A stretch of DNA of 53,397 nucleotides. Origin: an uncultured Gilliamella sp. (GTDB lineage: Bacteria; Pseudomonadota; Gammaproteobacteria; Enterobacterales; Enterobacteriaceae). Positions 1 to 10,005 of this stretch are shown in pieces. The stretch lies in contig CALYQY010000001.1 of assembly GCA_945291235.1 (NCBI GenBank), forward strand, positions 1-53,397, written 5' to 3'. Position 1 is the stretch's first letter. Every line of letters starts with the position of its first letter. A program made the position numbers and the translations under genes. The notes beneath the pieces are model-generated. The model made no database searches. It had not been told where the DNA came from and worked only from the letters and a program-made list of their open reading frames with translations.

Positions 1-1
1 A

Positions 2-178
2 GAAGGAATCGTACTTGAATGGGAAAGTGAGCAAACTAAAGCAAAATCTGCTAAAGCTAAAACAACAAAAGCTGACTCGGACGAACCAAAACCGACTAAA
101 GCGAAAGTTGTTAAGTCAGCAAAAACAAAGCCAGCAGAAGAAAGCAAAGGTAAAAAAAAGGCCGTTAAAAAAGCCTAA
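2..178 (+). CDS. C-terminal fragment of an unrecognised protein with a Lys/Ala-rich tail
   Basis: The reading frame is open from the window edge and ends at TAA 176-178, giving 58 residues. It begins EGIVLEWESEQ and continues as a tail of Lys, Ala, Thr and Ser ending KKKAVKKA. The tail should be disordered and strongly basic. The gene lies 54 bp upstream of vgrG on the same strand, so it probably belongs to the T6SS locus, but too little is present to name it. A longer ATG-started frame at 15-212 overlaps it; I judge that one a shadow because its composition is only Lys, Gln, Leu and Arg. Confidence 0.5.
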   Translation, partial: EGIVLEWESEQTKAKSAKAKTTKADSDEPKPTKAKVVKSAKTKPAEESKGKKKAVKKA

Positions 179-232
179 AATGTTACAGACGTTGAATGAA
201 AAACCTAAATAAAAGGATATAAGGAGAAAAAT

Positions 233-2668
233 ATGGCGAAAGAGTTAACTAACCTCATTAGTCAATTTGGCGAAGGTTTAATGAATGGGCTAACAGGTGA
301 GGTTAGCCACAACCGTTACACGTTAAAGGTTGATGGTCTCGATTCGCCAATTTCAGTACTTAAAGTCAAGGGAGAAGAAAAGCTCAATGAACCGTGGAAA
401 TACACAATCACATTTACCAGTGCTGATAAAAGTATATCAATAAACACGATTCTCAATAAAAAGGGTTCATTCTCATTCAATCCTGTAGCGAATAAAGCGC
501 TAGGAAATGCAATCCGATCACTAAGTGATTTACCTACAGAAAGTGATTCTCGTGCTATCTATGGTATTGTCACAGAATTTAATCAGCTTTCAGTAAATAA
601 AGACGAAGCACATTATCAGGTTGTATTATCGCCAAGATTAGCAAGACTTGCACTTAATCGTAATAGTGCCATCTATCAAAATCAAAGTATAGTAAGCGTA
701 GTCGAAGAAGTATTACGAAGTCATGAATTCTCAGGCATTGACTACCGCTTAGAATTAAAAGACAGCTATCCGGCGCGAGAATTTATTACCCAATGGGAAG
801 AAAGCGACCTCGAATTCATCCAACGCTTATTAGCGGATGTCGGAATCTGGTTCCGATTTGAAAGTCATGCGGAACATAATTGTGATGTCATGGTGATAAG
901 CGATTACGAGCAAGGTTATCACCAAGTTGGTAATATCGATTACAAACAACCAAGCGGCACACTTGACGGTAATACCGAAAGTGTTTGGGATCTGTCGCTA
1001 CATACACAAATTGTTGAAAAATCAGTAAAAGTTCAAGATTTCAACTATCGTAATGCAGGGGCAAATTTAAAAGGTGATGAAAATACACAACCTAAATACA
1101 TCACAACTTATGGTACTGATTACCGTTATGAAGAACACTATAAAGGTTTGAATGATAACGGTCATGCCAAAAAACAAAACAATAACAACGACAATAATCA
1201 AACCAACAACGAAAACAGTATAGAAAGTGGTAAGTGGTATGCTCGAATACGTCATGAGCATATGATCAGTAAACAAATTATCATAAAAGGTCGAACAAAC
1301 CGCTACAGCCTTATACCGGGTCAATGTATTACCATTAGCGGTGCGCCAATATCGGACATTGATGATGGCATTATAATTTTAAGTGTAGAAGGACATGGTA
1401 ATCGTACGGATTCTTATGAATTATCTTTTACGGCAATACCATTTAAAGTATTAATACCGTATCGACCAGCACCTATTCGTTGGCCTGAAGTGAGCGGCAC
1501 CTTACCTGCCAACGTGACAAGTCCAAATAACGACACCTATGGTTACATTGACACTATGGGACGTTATCGAGTTAAATTCAATTTTGACTTAAAAAATTGG
1601 AAAAAAGGGGAAGAAAGTTTATGGTTAAGACTTGCTAAACCTTACTCTGGTGATACATATGGTTTTCACTTTCCGCTAATAGACGGAACAGGGGTAATGA
1701 TAGGGTTTACAAATGGTAACCCGGACAGACCTTACATAGCCCATGCAATGCATGACAGTTCGCATCCTGATCATGTGGCAACGATTAACAAACACCGCAA
1801 TGTGATTCGAACACCTGCAAATAACAAGCTCCGTATGGACGACAAACGTGGTCAAGAACACATCAAATTAGCAACCGAATACGGAAAAACTCAAGTCAAT
1901 ATCGGTCACTTAGTTAATGAAAAGAAAGAAAAACGTGGCGAAGGGTTTGAACTACGCACTGATGAATGGGGCGCAATCAGAGCAGGCAAAGGGTTATATA
2001 TAACCAGTGAAGAGCAAACACAGGCAAGTCATGTTCAATTACAAATGGACAGTGCAGTTAAACAACTAGCACAAGCGAGCGAAATGGTAAAAAGGCTTAA
2101 TGAACTAGCCGAAGCCGCACAAGCTGAACTTGCTGATTTACAAGTTCAAAAACAGCTATTTGAACAAAGTCTAAAAGATCTTAAAGAACCCGGAATTTTA
2201 ACTTATGCGCCATCAGGCATGGCGGATGTCAGTCCTAAATCGATACAACACACTGCGGGTGAAAATATTATACAAACAGCTCAAAATACCATTGATGTTA
2301 ACGCATTTAAACGTTTTATGGTTACCGCGGGCAACTTAATAAGCTTGTTTGCCAATAAAATGGGTATCAAGATTTTTGCTTCAAAAGGAAATGTTGATAT
2401 ACAGGCGCAAAATGATCAGATGCTTTTAACTTCAAAACAAGATATGAAAATTACCAGTACCGATAGTGAAGTAATCATATCAGCTAACAAAAAACTGACA
2501 TTAACCTGCGGTGGGGCAGCAATTATCCTTGAAAATGGAATGATAAAATTAATGGCACCAGGTAATGTAGAAGTTGAAGCAGCAAGCTTTGCTGTAATCG
2601 GTCCAGCTTCTTACGAAGCACCTAAAGTTCAGTTACCAGAAGGAAGTACATGCTCGGAGTCAAATTAA
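233..2668 (+). CDS. vgrG: T6SS spike protein VgrG (TssI) with C-terminal DUF2345 extension
   Basis: VgrG trimers cap the Hcp tube and carry effectors out of the cell. The first ~400 residues fit the gp27-like base. A gp5-type OB-fold lies at about 411-506, with the typical Gly-Arg-Tyr-Arg-Val-Lys-Phe strand and a NPDRPYIAHAMHD-like end. The DUF2345 beta-prism region follows at about 580-800, with repeated short strands. Two additions stand out: an Asn/Gln-rich insertion at about 313-330, and a coiled-coil-like heptad stretch at about 604-650 inside the DUF2345 region. The 811-residue length fits an extended VgrG. A strong ribosome site (AAGGAG) precedes the ATG. The stop overlaps the start region of the DUF4123 gene, so this spike is probably dedicated to the effector encoded downstream. 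Confidence 0.95.
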   Translation: MAKELTNLISQFGEGLMNGLTGEVSHNRYTLKVDGLDSPISVLKVKGEEKLNEPWKYTITFTSADKSISINTILNKKGSFSFNPVANKALGNAIRSLSDLPTESDSRAIYGIVTEFNQLSVNKDEAHYQVVLSPRLARLALNRNSAIYQNQSIVSVVEEVLRSHEFSGIDYRLELKDSYPAREFITQWEESDLEFIQRLLADVGIWFRFESHAEHNCDVMVISDYEQGYHQVGNIDYKQPSGTLDGNTESVWDLSLHTQIVEKSVKVQDFNYRNAGANLKGDENTQPKYITTYGTDYRYEEHYKGLNDNGHAKKQNNNNDNNQTNNENSIESGKWYARIRHEHMISKQIIIKGRTNRYSLIPGQCITISGAPISDIDDGIIILSVEGHGNRTDSYELSFTAIPFKVLIPYRPAPIRWPEVSGTLPANVTSPNNDTYGYIDTMGRYRVKFNFDLKNWKKGEESLWLRLAKPYSGDTYGFHFPLIDGTGVMIGFTNGNPDRPYIAHAMHDSSHPDHVATINKHRNVIRTPANNKLRMDDKRGQEHIKLATEYGKTQVNIGHLVNEKKEKRGEGFELRTDEWGAIRAGKGLYITSEEQTQASHVQLQMDSAVKQLAQASEMVKRLNELAEAAQAELADLQVQKQLFEQSLKDLKEPGILTYAPSGMADVSPKSIQHTAGENIIQTAQNTIDVNAFKRFMVTAGNLISLFANKMGIKIFASKGNVDIQAQNDQMLLTSKQDMKITSTDSEVIISANKKLTLTCGGAAIILENGMIKLMAPGNVEVEAASFAVIGPASYEAPKVQLPEGSTCSESN

Positions 2669-3561
2669 TGGATAATTTACAAACAATATTAAATAATGAA
2701 CAAAACCGAAAAAACTATCGTTATTTATTGCTCGATATGCTTGGTATAACTAGTGAATTAAGTAAACTTTATCTACCAAGTTTAAAGCAACAGTTACCAC
2801 AAAAAGATATCGCGGTAGTCGAGCGACCAGGCTTATTACATGAATTATCTTCTTGTCCACATTTGATATGTATTGGATATCCAAACAAAGATATCAACAC
2901 GGATCTATTGCATTCCTCACTCTTGCAAATGAATCTAGATTTTTTAACAACAAAATCATATGTTTGTGGTTGGTTTGTGACACACCAATCTATTGATGAA
3001 CTGTCAGAATGGATACCCAAAGCAGGCTTAATGAGTGGTCAATTATGTGACATGCGTTTTTTACCTTTTTACGAACCATTTAGAATGCAACTTTTGCAAG
3101 ATACAAATTTAACCGATCTTGATTGGATAAATGTATTGTTCCCTTTAGGATTAACCTACTATTATGTTGATATACAAAAAAAAGTGAGAGCAATTCAAGC
3201 AAATAAAGAAAGCAAATTATTGCCATCAAAAATAGATCCTAAAATTGTTTTTTGTCAAAATGAATCAGCAAACCTATTTAATCTTTATATTAATTGGTAT
3301 GACATTAAAGAGCAAACCAACAGTACAGTCGGCGATAATGATTTAATCAACATAATTGAATATTACTACGAATCAAGTTTACTTGGTTTACAAGACATTA
3401 AGGACAGAACAATTTATGTCTTTTACTCAATGCTATACGGCAATTTAAAGCAACACGAACATATCAAAAATATTATTAATGATGTTATTTTTAATGCACC
3501 CGGAACATTAGCAGAACAGTTTTTAGCGATTGAATCAGATTTTAAAAAGCTATTGAAATAA
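2650..3561 (+). CDS. DUF4123 T6SS effector chaperone (VasW/Tap/TEC type)
   Basis: DUF4123 proteins load effectors onto their cognate VgrG. The N-terminal ~140 residues fit the family: a YRYLLLDML opening strand, a run of hydrophobic and acidic residues, and a FLTTKSYVCGWFVTHQS segment before a conserved FLPFYEPF-like motif. The C-terminal half (about 180-303) is a helical extension with no motif I recognise. Two starts are possible. ATG 2650 has AGGA five bases upstream and overlaps vgrG by 19 bp; ATG 2668 has GGAG at a normal distance and forms TAATG with the vgrG stop. I use the first, at moderate confidence. Its position between vgrG and the VasX-like toxin matches vgrG-vasW-vasX in Vibrio cholerae, which supports the chaperone role. 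Confidence 0.85.
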   Translation: MLGVKLMDNLQTILNNEQNRKNYRYLLLDMLGITSELSKLYLPSLKQQLPQKDIAVVERPGLLHELSSCPHLICIGYPNKDINTDLLHSSLLQMNLDFLTTKSYVCGWFVTHQSIDELSEWIPKAGLMSGQLCDMRFLPFYEPFRMQLLQDTNLTDLDWINVLFPLGLTYYYVDIQKKVRAIQANKESKLLPSKIDPKIVFCQNESANLFNLYINWYDIKEQTNSTVGDNDLINIIEYYYESSLLGLQDIKDRTIYVFYSMLYGNLKQHEHIKNIINDVIFNAPGTLAEQFLAIESDFKKLLK

Positions 3562-3596
3562 TGCAAAAGCCAATTATGAGTATATAAGGATAAAAA

Positions 3597-6500
3597 ATGA
3601 CAAGCACCACCAATACGGATTTTAACGATAGTGACATTCAATCGAACACCGATGCCCCTGTTGTCACAACCGAACTCATACACGAAGCGAAAGAAAACAT
3701 GGCGCTAAGTAACGGAAAATGTGGCGCCTGTGAGCGAACGGGATTTCCACTATTTTTAGTTCGAAAAAGTGTGGTGCCTAAATTTTTTAAAAATAGCAAA
3801 ACCAATATTTGGGAAAGTGGCATGTTGCCACTAAAAAATCACGAGCCGACCACCGCCTTTACGCACTTTAGCTATGTTTATCGAACTTTACGTGAAGGTT
3901 ATGTCTATATCTTGCTTCAAAAAAACAAATCGGCTAAAGGGTGGCAAGGTACTAATTTAAATTTATTAAAAGTCAAAGTGTTTGAAGTGACAAAATCTGG
4001 CGCTTTTCGATTAAGAGAGTTTCGTGACGTTAAAGGCACCAGACCAAAAGAGCTACCGGAAAGCTGTATTACAGAAGGGCACCAATTTAAAGCTAAATTT
4101 ATCACGCTGGACAACAAAATTTATGACAAAGCGTGGATAGCCTACAGTCCTTACCGTTGGGATAAAGACGTGGTGGATCACTACCGCAAAAGTGAAGACG
4201 ACCGAAATGAACGTTTCACGGTGGTTGATTTAACACAAACCGAGCCATCAAAGTTAACGGCTAATGGGGAACGTAGCTTTTCATTCAGCGATTTTACTCG
4301 AGAGCCGGTCAAAGCAGCGCCTGTTGAAGGCGAAAAACAAGGGAGTGAATCAACAACAGCAGTTGAAGGTCCGACAAAACGCTATCTGCTGGAAATGGAA
4401 TGCAATAAACAAGAAGTGCTGGATTATTTCAATAAAGAACAGCTAGATGAAAGACGTCAAAAATCAAAAGAAGAACAAGACAAAGCACAACAAAATGCAT
4501 CCCAAAACAGCAATACACAGGCACAAAGCAAACCTGCTTCGGTTGGCATAAAAGATACCAAATTAAATAAAGAAATAGCCAAAGGCAGTTTTTATGCACA
4601 AAATTACGATTTAAAAAATCAGCTTGAAAACACCGAAGCAAGCATAATAGAAAACTACCGTAAACTATTTTGCTCAGCCAGTCAGTTTAATACCTTAAAA
4701 AAAGAAGTGGGTGGACTCAATGACGATTTCAGCAAAACAATAGACGGCTATAAAGGCGAAGCTTACGATAACTCGAATTACAAAACGACCGAAATCGGCG
4801 TTATTTTAGTTGAAGACAGCTTAGGGATAGCTGAAGAGCTTGCCGTTCAGCGCAGACAGCTATTGTCACCGGTGGTGGATGGTTTAGCCGGTCGCAGTCA
4901 AGAGCAAACCCTTGCCATTCAAAAAAGGTTACAAGCCAATTTAGGCAAAACCGTTAAAGATCTGATACTGGAAGGAAAAGACGAGATTGGTGACGAAATA
5001 GACCCAAGCATTATTCAATCCTTTTATACCGAAAACCTGATTGATTTGGACTACAACAAACAATACCAATATGTCAATCGCATCCCTGAATATTTGCGGT
5101 ATAGATGGCCTGTTGAGTACTGGTTAAATGAAAAAATCAATCAAGGGATATCGAATATAAAGGCGAAAGTTATGGGGCCACGCAAAAAGGCCATTGAAGA
5201 TTACTTTAATAAACAGATAACCGATGCCGAGGACAAACCCTTACTATACTTCAAACCCGAAACCAGTTACGCGCGTAATCAATATACCAGTATTGAAAGT
5301 TATAAAGATATTTTAAAAAGTGAAAATCAGATTCAGGACGCCTCAGAATGTGTATTATTTGGATTTCATATAAAAGAACCGCCGCAAGGTTCGTCGCCAG
5401 ATCTGGTGGAACTCAGCGATAGAAAACGAGCAAACTCTGAAGCTAAATATAAACTATCGCCGGGTAATCAACCGGGGATGGGCAAAGATCACGAAAAAGC
5501 ACTCGATCCATTGATTATTGTTGAGGTTGTAGGTGAACAAGAATTCTGTATGGAAAATCAACTCAACTATCATGGTAGGACATTTCAAAATGCATTGTCA
5601 ATGGTTGGACGCTACTACTATTTTCGATTAGTCAAAGAAAAAGGATTTAGTCATACAGGCGTAACTAATCCACCATTAGGTGATTATGAAGTCATAAAAC
5701 TGACAGATGAACAAAAACAACAAATCTTCGCTATTTATAAACAAAAGTCTGACGCATTAAACATTAATATGATTAATCATGATGTCGTTGCGGTAAAATT
5801 CCCGAATGCCAAAGAAAGTGTTGCCGAATGGAAAAAGAATCAAGTTTGGAAAAACAAACATGGTAAACGTGTCAATGATGATTCTATACAAAAATATCAA
5901 CAACTCGATAAGTTGCTTTATAACAACTTAACTAAGTATGTAAAAAATGTATCGAAGGACTATTTTACGTATCTGTTATGGTTATTTGGCGACCATAACC
6001 CCGTGCAATTTTGGTTAAAAGAATGTACACCCGACACGTCAGACCGGCATATTAATGCTTTAAACAGCTTATTGGTTATTTTAGACAGTGATTTTACCGG
6101 TAATCTATACCTTGATGAGCAAGCCCAGCTATGGTCACAATTAATCAATAATAAAACGAGTATTTATCGCCATTTTCTTGAAGGTCATCCATATTCACTG
6201 TTCAATGTGGCTTCGGGCAATGTGGCTGAAGCCGACCTGCAATTAACTGAAGATGTCAAAGCGATAATGGCAAATCAAGAGGCAGGGCAAGAACAAGAAA
6301 CAACCGATGTTGATAATCCGCTGTCCGGTGTTAATACCTTAACGGATTATATCGATCCGATCAGTAATCTAAAACTACCTAACAATGTCAGAGTTGGGGC
6401 TTATTTAACTGAAGAACTGGTCAAACTCTCCATGACCAATGTAGCGAAAACGCTTTCACATAATGGAACTTATAATTTAAGCAGGCCGGTGACCAATCAG

Positions 6501-8381
6501 CACCTTATCAGAGCGATGAGCATGTTTACCACCGCAAGTCACGGGAGCTATCGCGTAAAAGTACCGGTATCCAATTTACAGGATTTTTTAGACAAACTGG
6601 GCAGTTCAGCCAAGGTGGTCTACCCAAATCAGCACGGTGGTAATCTGGTTACTACCGCAGGCGACCGTATTCGTGGGCGTTATTCGGCAACCCGTGACCG
6701 GTTTAAGCTGAAAGGACGCGACATAACCAGAGCGAAGGGGCAATTTGTCGAGTTTGATATACTGCTCACCTTCGAAAATGACATTGAACGACTTGACTTT
6801 GAAAGCAAAAAGACCACCAGCCGTGGCACTGCCAACGTTGATGCATTCGAAGACGTAAAAGCGATTGAATATGAAGAATTACAAGCCGCAAAATTTGGGG
6901 CAGAAAAAAATTGGCGCAAAGAAGTGTTAGACACCTCAGCAACAGGTGTTGTTAATGTTCTCACGCTGACCTATCAATTTATTCAAATCAGCGAGTTAAA
7001 CAAAAAACTTAAAACATTAACGGATTCAGCCTTGCTTGATAAAGTATCTAAAGCGATATTAAGAACACACCTTGATATTGCCTTATCGGTATCAGAAGCC
7101 ATTATCACGGGGACAAAACTGGTCGCCTTATTTGGTGAACGTGGCGACAACCTGTCAAAAATTCTTAAAGAACTGAACAAAGCCGGTGCAGTGATTGGGG
7201 GCGTGGCTAAAGTGCTTGCCTTAGTGGATAGTATCGGCGAGTTGGTAAAAGCATTTAAAGCACTGGCACGGGGGGATGACGGTTCAGTGGTTTACGTGGT
7301 GACGTCGATCATTGGATTTGCGGCAGCTGGAATTGGGTTAATGTTAGGGCTGTCAGGACCATGGGGTATTGCCTTAATGCTGGCACCGCATATCATCAAT
7401 TTTCTGTTTGGCACCTACGATGACGCCAGTGAATGGGACGAAATGGAAAAATGGATGAACCGCTCAATATTTGGCAAGTTTAACCATGTTGATTTGTTTC
7501 CGCCATATCCAATCAGTGATACAGGTAACTACTTGTCCGAACAAGATTTTTATTTAGCGTCACGCAAAGGGTTTTGTCGCACGGCACATTACGAATTTGA
7601 ATTGACAGACTTTGTTAAAGAAGCAAGAAACAAAAATGCAAAGATACCTCACGCAAAAAGATCATTCACGATCGATTTTGGAACGGATGATCAGAGAGAA
7701 ATCAGTGAACATATAAAAAAGGCAAATAAAGGCACCAAGTATAATCTACATTTAGTGATGCAATTACCCGATTTTGTCAGAGATAAAGCTAAATTTAAAG
7801 GTAAAGTAGTGATCCGTCATGGTGAAGGCGAAATGGAAACCATATTAGCAATAAGTGATGGTGAAAAAGAATTAAACATTGAAACCGTTCAGGTGAATGC
7901 TAAATACTTTGAAATACTCAATAGTGATATGATAAGGGATGACGATAAAGAGGTTTATGACTATTTAAACAATTCAGCCAAAAATAATAAAAATAAAAAA
8001 GAGAACAATGAACAACTAAACAACGATAAGCAATTGTGGTATCAAATGAAAGAGGCGATTAGTACGCCACCTTCAAAAGACAGCAAAACAGAAGAAGATA
8101 AAAAAGGAGAACAGAAAAAACAGGAAGAGGTAAATAACGACACCACAACAGAATCATCACCAAACACTGAAAATAGCGCATCAACAGTGACACCGCCTGA
8201 TGTTGGTTTATTTGCCATTAACCAATTAATAGGCCGTGTAGTGGATAAGTTTGAAGTAATTTGTACCTTCGAATATTTACCGGAAGGCAAAACAGACAGC
8301 CAAGGTAATAAAGCGTTCCCTTATCTGCTTTCTTATCAATATAAGGTGGTTAGCTGGTTTGAAAACTTAGTTGGTCGATAG
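3597..8381 (+). CDS. VasX-like (BTH_I2691-type) pore-forming T6SS effector, 1594 aa
   Basis: The N-terminal ~225 residues look like the VasX toxin N-terminal region: paired cysteines C42 and C45 in CGACERTG, then FPLFLVRKSVVP, a TLREGYVYILLQ strand and a SPYRWDKD motif. The middle (about 230-1150) is long, mostly helical, and has a Gln/Lys/Glu-rich linker near 280-310. Residues 1229-1272 form a very hydrophobic hairpin rich in Gly, Ala, Ile and Leu, preceded by amphipathic helices, as in colicin-like pore formers. A low-complexity Asn/Lys/Glu/Thr stretch (about 1455-1535) comes before a short folded tail ending SWFENLVGR. At 1594 residues it is larger than V. cholerae VasX. Its last 29 codons recur in every spacer of the lipoprotein array downstream. 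Pore formation in the target inner membrane is inferred from the family. Confidence 0.85.
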   Translation: MTSTTNTDFNDSDIQSNTDAPVVTTELIHEAKENMALSNGKCGACERTGFPLFLVRKSVVPKFFKNSKTNIWESGMLPLKNHEPTTAFTHFSYVYRTLREGYVYILLQKNKSAKGWQGTNLNLLKVKVFEVTKSGAFRLREFRDVKGTRPKELPESCITEGHQFKAKFITLDNKIYDKAWIAYSPYRWDKDVVDHYRKSEDDRNERFTVVDLTQTEPSKLTANGERSFSFSDFTREPVKAAPVEGEKQGSESTTAVEGPTKRYLLEMECNKQEVLDYFNKEQLDERRQKSKEEQDKAQQNASQNSNTQAQSKPASVGIKDTKLNKEIAKGSFYAQNYDLKNQLENTEASIIENYRKLFCSASQFNTLKKEVGGLNDDFSKTIDGYKGEAYDNSNYKTTEIGVILVEDSLGIAEELAVQRRQLLSPVVDGLAGRSQEQTLAIQKRLQANLGKTVKDLILEGKDEIGDEIDPSIIQSFYTENLIDLDYNKQYQYVNRIPEYLRYRWPVEYWLNEKINQGISNIKAKVMGPRKKAIEDYFNKQITDAEDKPLLYFKPETSYARNQYTSIESYKDILKSENQIQDASECVLFGFHIKEPPQGSSPDLVELSDRKRANSEAKYKLSPGNQPGMGKDHEKALDPLIIVEVVGEQEFCMENQLNYHGRTFQNALSMVGRYYYFRLVKEKGFSHTGVTNPPLGDYEVIKLTDEQKQQIFAIYKQKSDALNINMINHDVVAVKFPNAKESVAEWKKNQVWKNKHGKRVNDDSIQKYQQLDKLLYNNLTKYVKNVSKDYFTYLLWLFGDHNPVQFWLKECTPDTSDRHINALNSLLVILDSDFTGNLYLDEQAQLWSQLINNKTSIYRHFLEGHPYSLFNVASGNVAEADLQLTEDVKAIMANQEAGQEQETTDVDNPLSGVNTLTDYIDPISNLKLPNNVRVGAYLTEELVKLSMTNVAKTLSHNGTYNLSRPVTNQHLIRAMSMFTTASHGSYRVKVPVSNLQDFLDKLGSSAKVVYPNQHGGNLVTTAGDRIRGRYSATRDRFKLKGRDITRAKGQFVEFDILLTFENDIERLDFESKKTTSRGTANVDAFEDVKAIEYEELQAAKFGAEKNWRKEVLDTSATGVVNVLTLTYQFIQISELNKKLKTLTDSALLDKVSKAILRTHLDIALSVSEAIITGTKLVALFGERGDNLSKILKELNKAGAVIGGVAKVLALVDSIGELVKAFKALARGDDGSVVYVVTSIIGFAAAGIGLMLGLSGPWGIALMLAPHIINFLFGTYDDASEWDEMEKWMNRSIFGKFNHVDLFPPYPISDTGNYLSEQDFYLASRKGFCRTAHYEFELTDFVKEARNKNAKIPHAKRSFTIDFGTDDQREISEHIKKANKGTKYNLHLVMQLPDFVRDKAKFKGKVVIRHGEGEMETILAISDGEKELNIETVQVNAKYFEILNSDMIRDDDKEVYDYLNNSAKNNKNKKENNEQLNNDKQLWYQMKEAISTPPSKDSKTEEDKKGEQKKQEEVNNDTTTESSPNTENSASTVTPPDVGLFAINQLIGRVVDKFEVICTFEYLPEGKTDSQGNKAFPYLLSYQYKVVSWFENLVGR

Positions 8382-8427
8382 CGTGGTCAAGTCATAAAAT
8401 AAACGAATAAAAAAACAGGTAATGTTA

Positions 8428-9096
8428 ATGAACAATCAAAAGATAAAACACTCACTGTTAAGTTGCAGTTTAATTCTATTATCACTACTAACCGGTTGTG
8501 ATAATACTGATTATAAAACCCGAATTCAGGAAGAAAATGATTGGGATAATCCGGATGGTAATAGAGCTTTCTGTCTGGCAGTGGGAAAAATTTATAAAGA
8601 TATGTATCCCTACACAATTAAATATATGGCAGGTTATCATAAGGATATGGATTATCAAGATCCCATTTATATAAACCATAAATTAAATTACCGATTAGCG
8701 CTATATGCCAAAGAAGGGTTATTTACTGAAGAACTAGTGGGGTATGACGGTGATAAACCACTGTATCGTTATGATCTAACCGATGAAGGTCGCAAATATA
8801 TTGATAAAGATTGGTGGGGTGGCACTAACTTCTGTTTTGGCAAAGTGGTAGTAGAAAAAATATTAGAAGTGGATAATCAATGGGAAGGCAAACCCATGGT
8901 TAGATTTAGTTATCATCTGGAAAATGTACCCAACTGGTTAAAAAATAAAGATATTTATAGCTTATATAAAGGCAATGGTGCAGTACGAGCAGCGGGAGAA
9001 GGTAAAACTCTTCTAAAAGGGATCCACTATTACTCTAAAAAAAGTGATGGAAGTTTACGATTGAGTTTAGGTGTAAGTGGTCATTATATTTTATAA
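8428..9096 (+). CDS. Candidate immunity lipoprotein, copy 1
   Basis: The protein has 222 residues from the second ATG, chosen because AGGT lies seven bases upstream of it; the in-frame ATG at 8422 is only a base from that site. The signal peptide ends in the lipobox LTGC (C24). The mature protein starts C-D-N, the Asp at +2 that retains lipoproteins in the inner membrane, where a VasX-type pore would act. A cysteine pair (FCLAVG and NFCFGK) may form a disulfide. No known family recognised. Immunity function is inferred from position directly after the effector and from amplification. This copy carries the IKYMAGYHKDM variant of the first variable block, shared only with copy 5, and the VRAAGEGKTLLKG variant of the second, shared only with copy 4. 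Confidence 0.8.
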   Translation: MNNQKIKHSLLSCSLILLSLLTGCDNTDYKTRIQEENDWDNPDGNRAFCLAVGKIYKDMYPYTIKYMAGYHKDMDYQDPIYINHKLNYRLALYAKEGLFTEELVGYDGDKPLYRYDLTDEGRKYIDKDWWGGTNFCFGKVVVEKILEVDNQWEGKPMVRFSYHLENVPNWLKNKDIYSLYKGNGAVRAAGEGKTLLKGIHYYSKKSDGSLRLSLGVSGHYIL

Positions 9097-9130
9097 CTTT
9101 ATTAACATTGTTAGGTTACTTGTTTAAAAC

Positions 9131-9256
9131 ATGAATTATACGACACGCTGTTCACTCAAAATTGTAACAGACAACCAAGGTAATAAAGCGTTCCTTTATC
9201 TACTTTCTTATCAATATAAGGTGGTTAGCTGGTTTGAAAACTTAGTTGGTCGATAG
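9131..9256 (+). pseudogene. Effector 3' tail copy 2 (41-codon ORF)
   Basis: An ATG-started 41-codon frame ends exactly like the effector, in SWFENLVGR and stop. The last 29 codons match the effector tail apart from two amino-acid changes (Ser to Asn, Pro to Leu) and a silent change. The first 12 codons (MNYTTRCSLKIV) are not in the effector here and may derive from another allele. No good ribosome site precedes the ATG, so translation is doubtful. Confidence 0.75.
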
Positions 9257-9302
9257 CGTGGTCAAGTCATAAAATAAACGAATAAAAAAACAGGTAATGT
9301 TA

Positions 9303-9971
9303 ATGAACAATCAAAAAATAAAACACTCGCTGTTAAGTTGCAGTTTAATTCTATTATCACTACTAACCGGTTGTGATAACACTGATTATAAAACCCGAAT
9401 TCAGGAAGAAAATGACAACGTTAATCCCAATGGTAATAGAGCTTTCTGTCTGGCAGTGGGTGAAATTTATAAAAATATGTATCCCTATACTATTCACTAT
9501 CTGGAAGGTGAGATAAACCCTAAAGATCCGTATGATAAAATTAAGCAGAATAAAAGACTTAATTTAAAACTATCGTTATATGCCAAAGAAGGGTTATTTA
9601 CCGAAGAACTGGTGGGATATGACGGTGACAAACCACTTTATCGTTATGATCTAACCGATGAAGGTCGCAAATATATTGATAAAGATTGGTGGGGTGGCAC
9701 TAACTTCTGTTTTGGCAAAGTGGTGGTAGAAAAAATATTGGAAATTGATAATCAATGGGAAGGCAAACCCATGGTTAGATTTAGCTATCATCTGGAAAAC
9801 GTTCCAAACTGGTTAAAAAATAAAGATATTTATAGCTTATACAAAGGTAATGGTGCAATACAGTCTGTGGGAGAAGGTAAAAGCCTTCTGACAGGGATCC
9901 AGTATTACTCTAAAAAAAGTGATGGTACTTTAATATTAAGAGTAGGTGTAAGTGGCAAATATCTTTTATAA
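9303..9971 (+). CDS. Candidate immunity lipoprotein, copy 2
   Basis: This copy has the same layout as copy 1: signal peptide, lipobox cysteine C24 followed by Asp-Asn, and the FC / NFCFG cysteine pair. It differs after the signal: NDNVNPNG replaces NDWDNPDG, GEIYKN replaces GKIYKD, and the first variable block is IHYLEGEINPKDP followed by YDKIKQNKR. The second variable block reads IQSVGEGKSLLTGIQ and the protein ends SGKYLL, as in copy 6. Its first third is nearly identical to copy 4 at the DNA level, while its end resembles copy 6, so it is a mosaic. It starts at the second ATG (AGGT seven bases upstream). Confidence 0.8.
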   Translation: MNNQKIKHSLLSCSLILLSLLTGCDNTDYKTRIQEENDNVNPNGNRAFCLAVGEIYKNMYPYTIHYLEGEINPKDPYDKIKQNKRLNLKLSLYAKEGLFTEELVGYDGDKPLYRYDLTDEGRKYIDKDWWGGTNFCFGKVVVEKILEIDNQWEGKPMVRFSYHLENVPNWLKNKDIYSLYKGNGAIQSVGEGKSLLTGIQYYSKKSDGTLILRVGVSGKYLL

Positions 9972-10005
9972 CTTTCTTATCATTATTAGGTTACTTGTTT
10001 AAAAC

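Noticed and set aside
15..212. A 65-codon plus-strand ATG frame at the window start
   Set aside because: It overlaps the better frame 2-178 out of phase and consists almost only of Lys, Gln, Leu and Arg.
1067..1324. Minus-strand frame rich in Val and Ile opposite vgrG
   Set aside because: It is the complement of the Asn-rich insertion in VgrG and lies wholly inside a well-supported gene.
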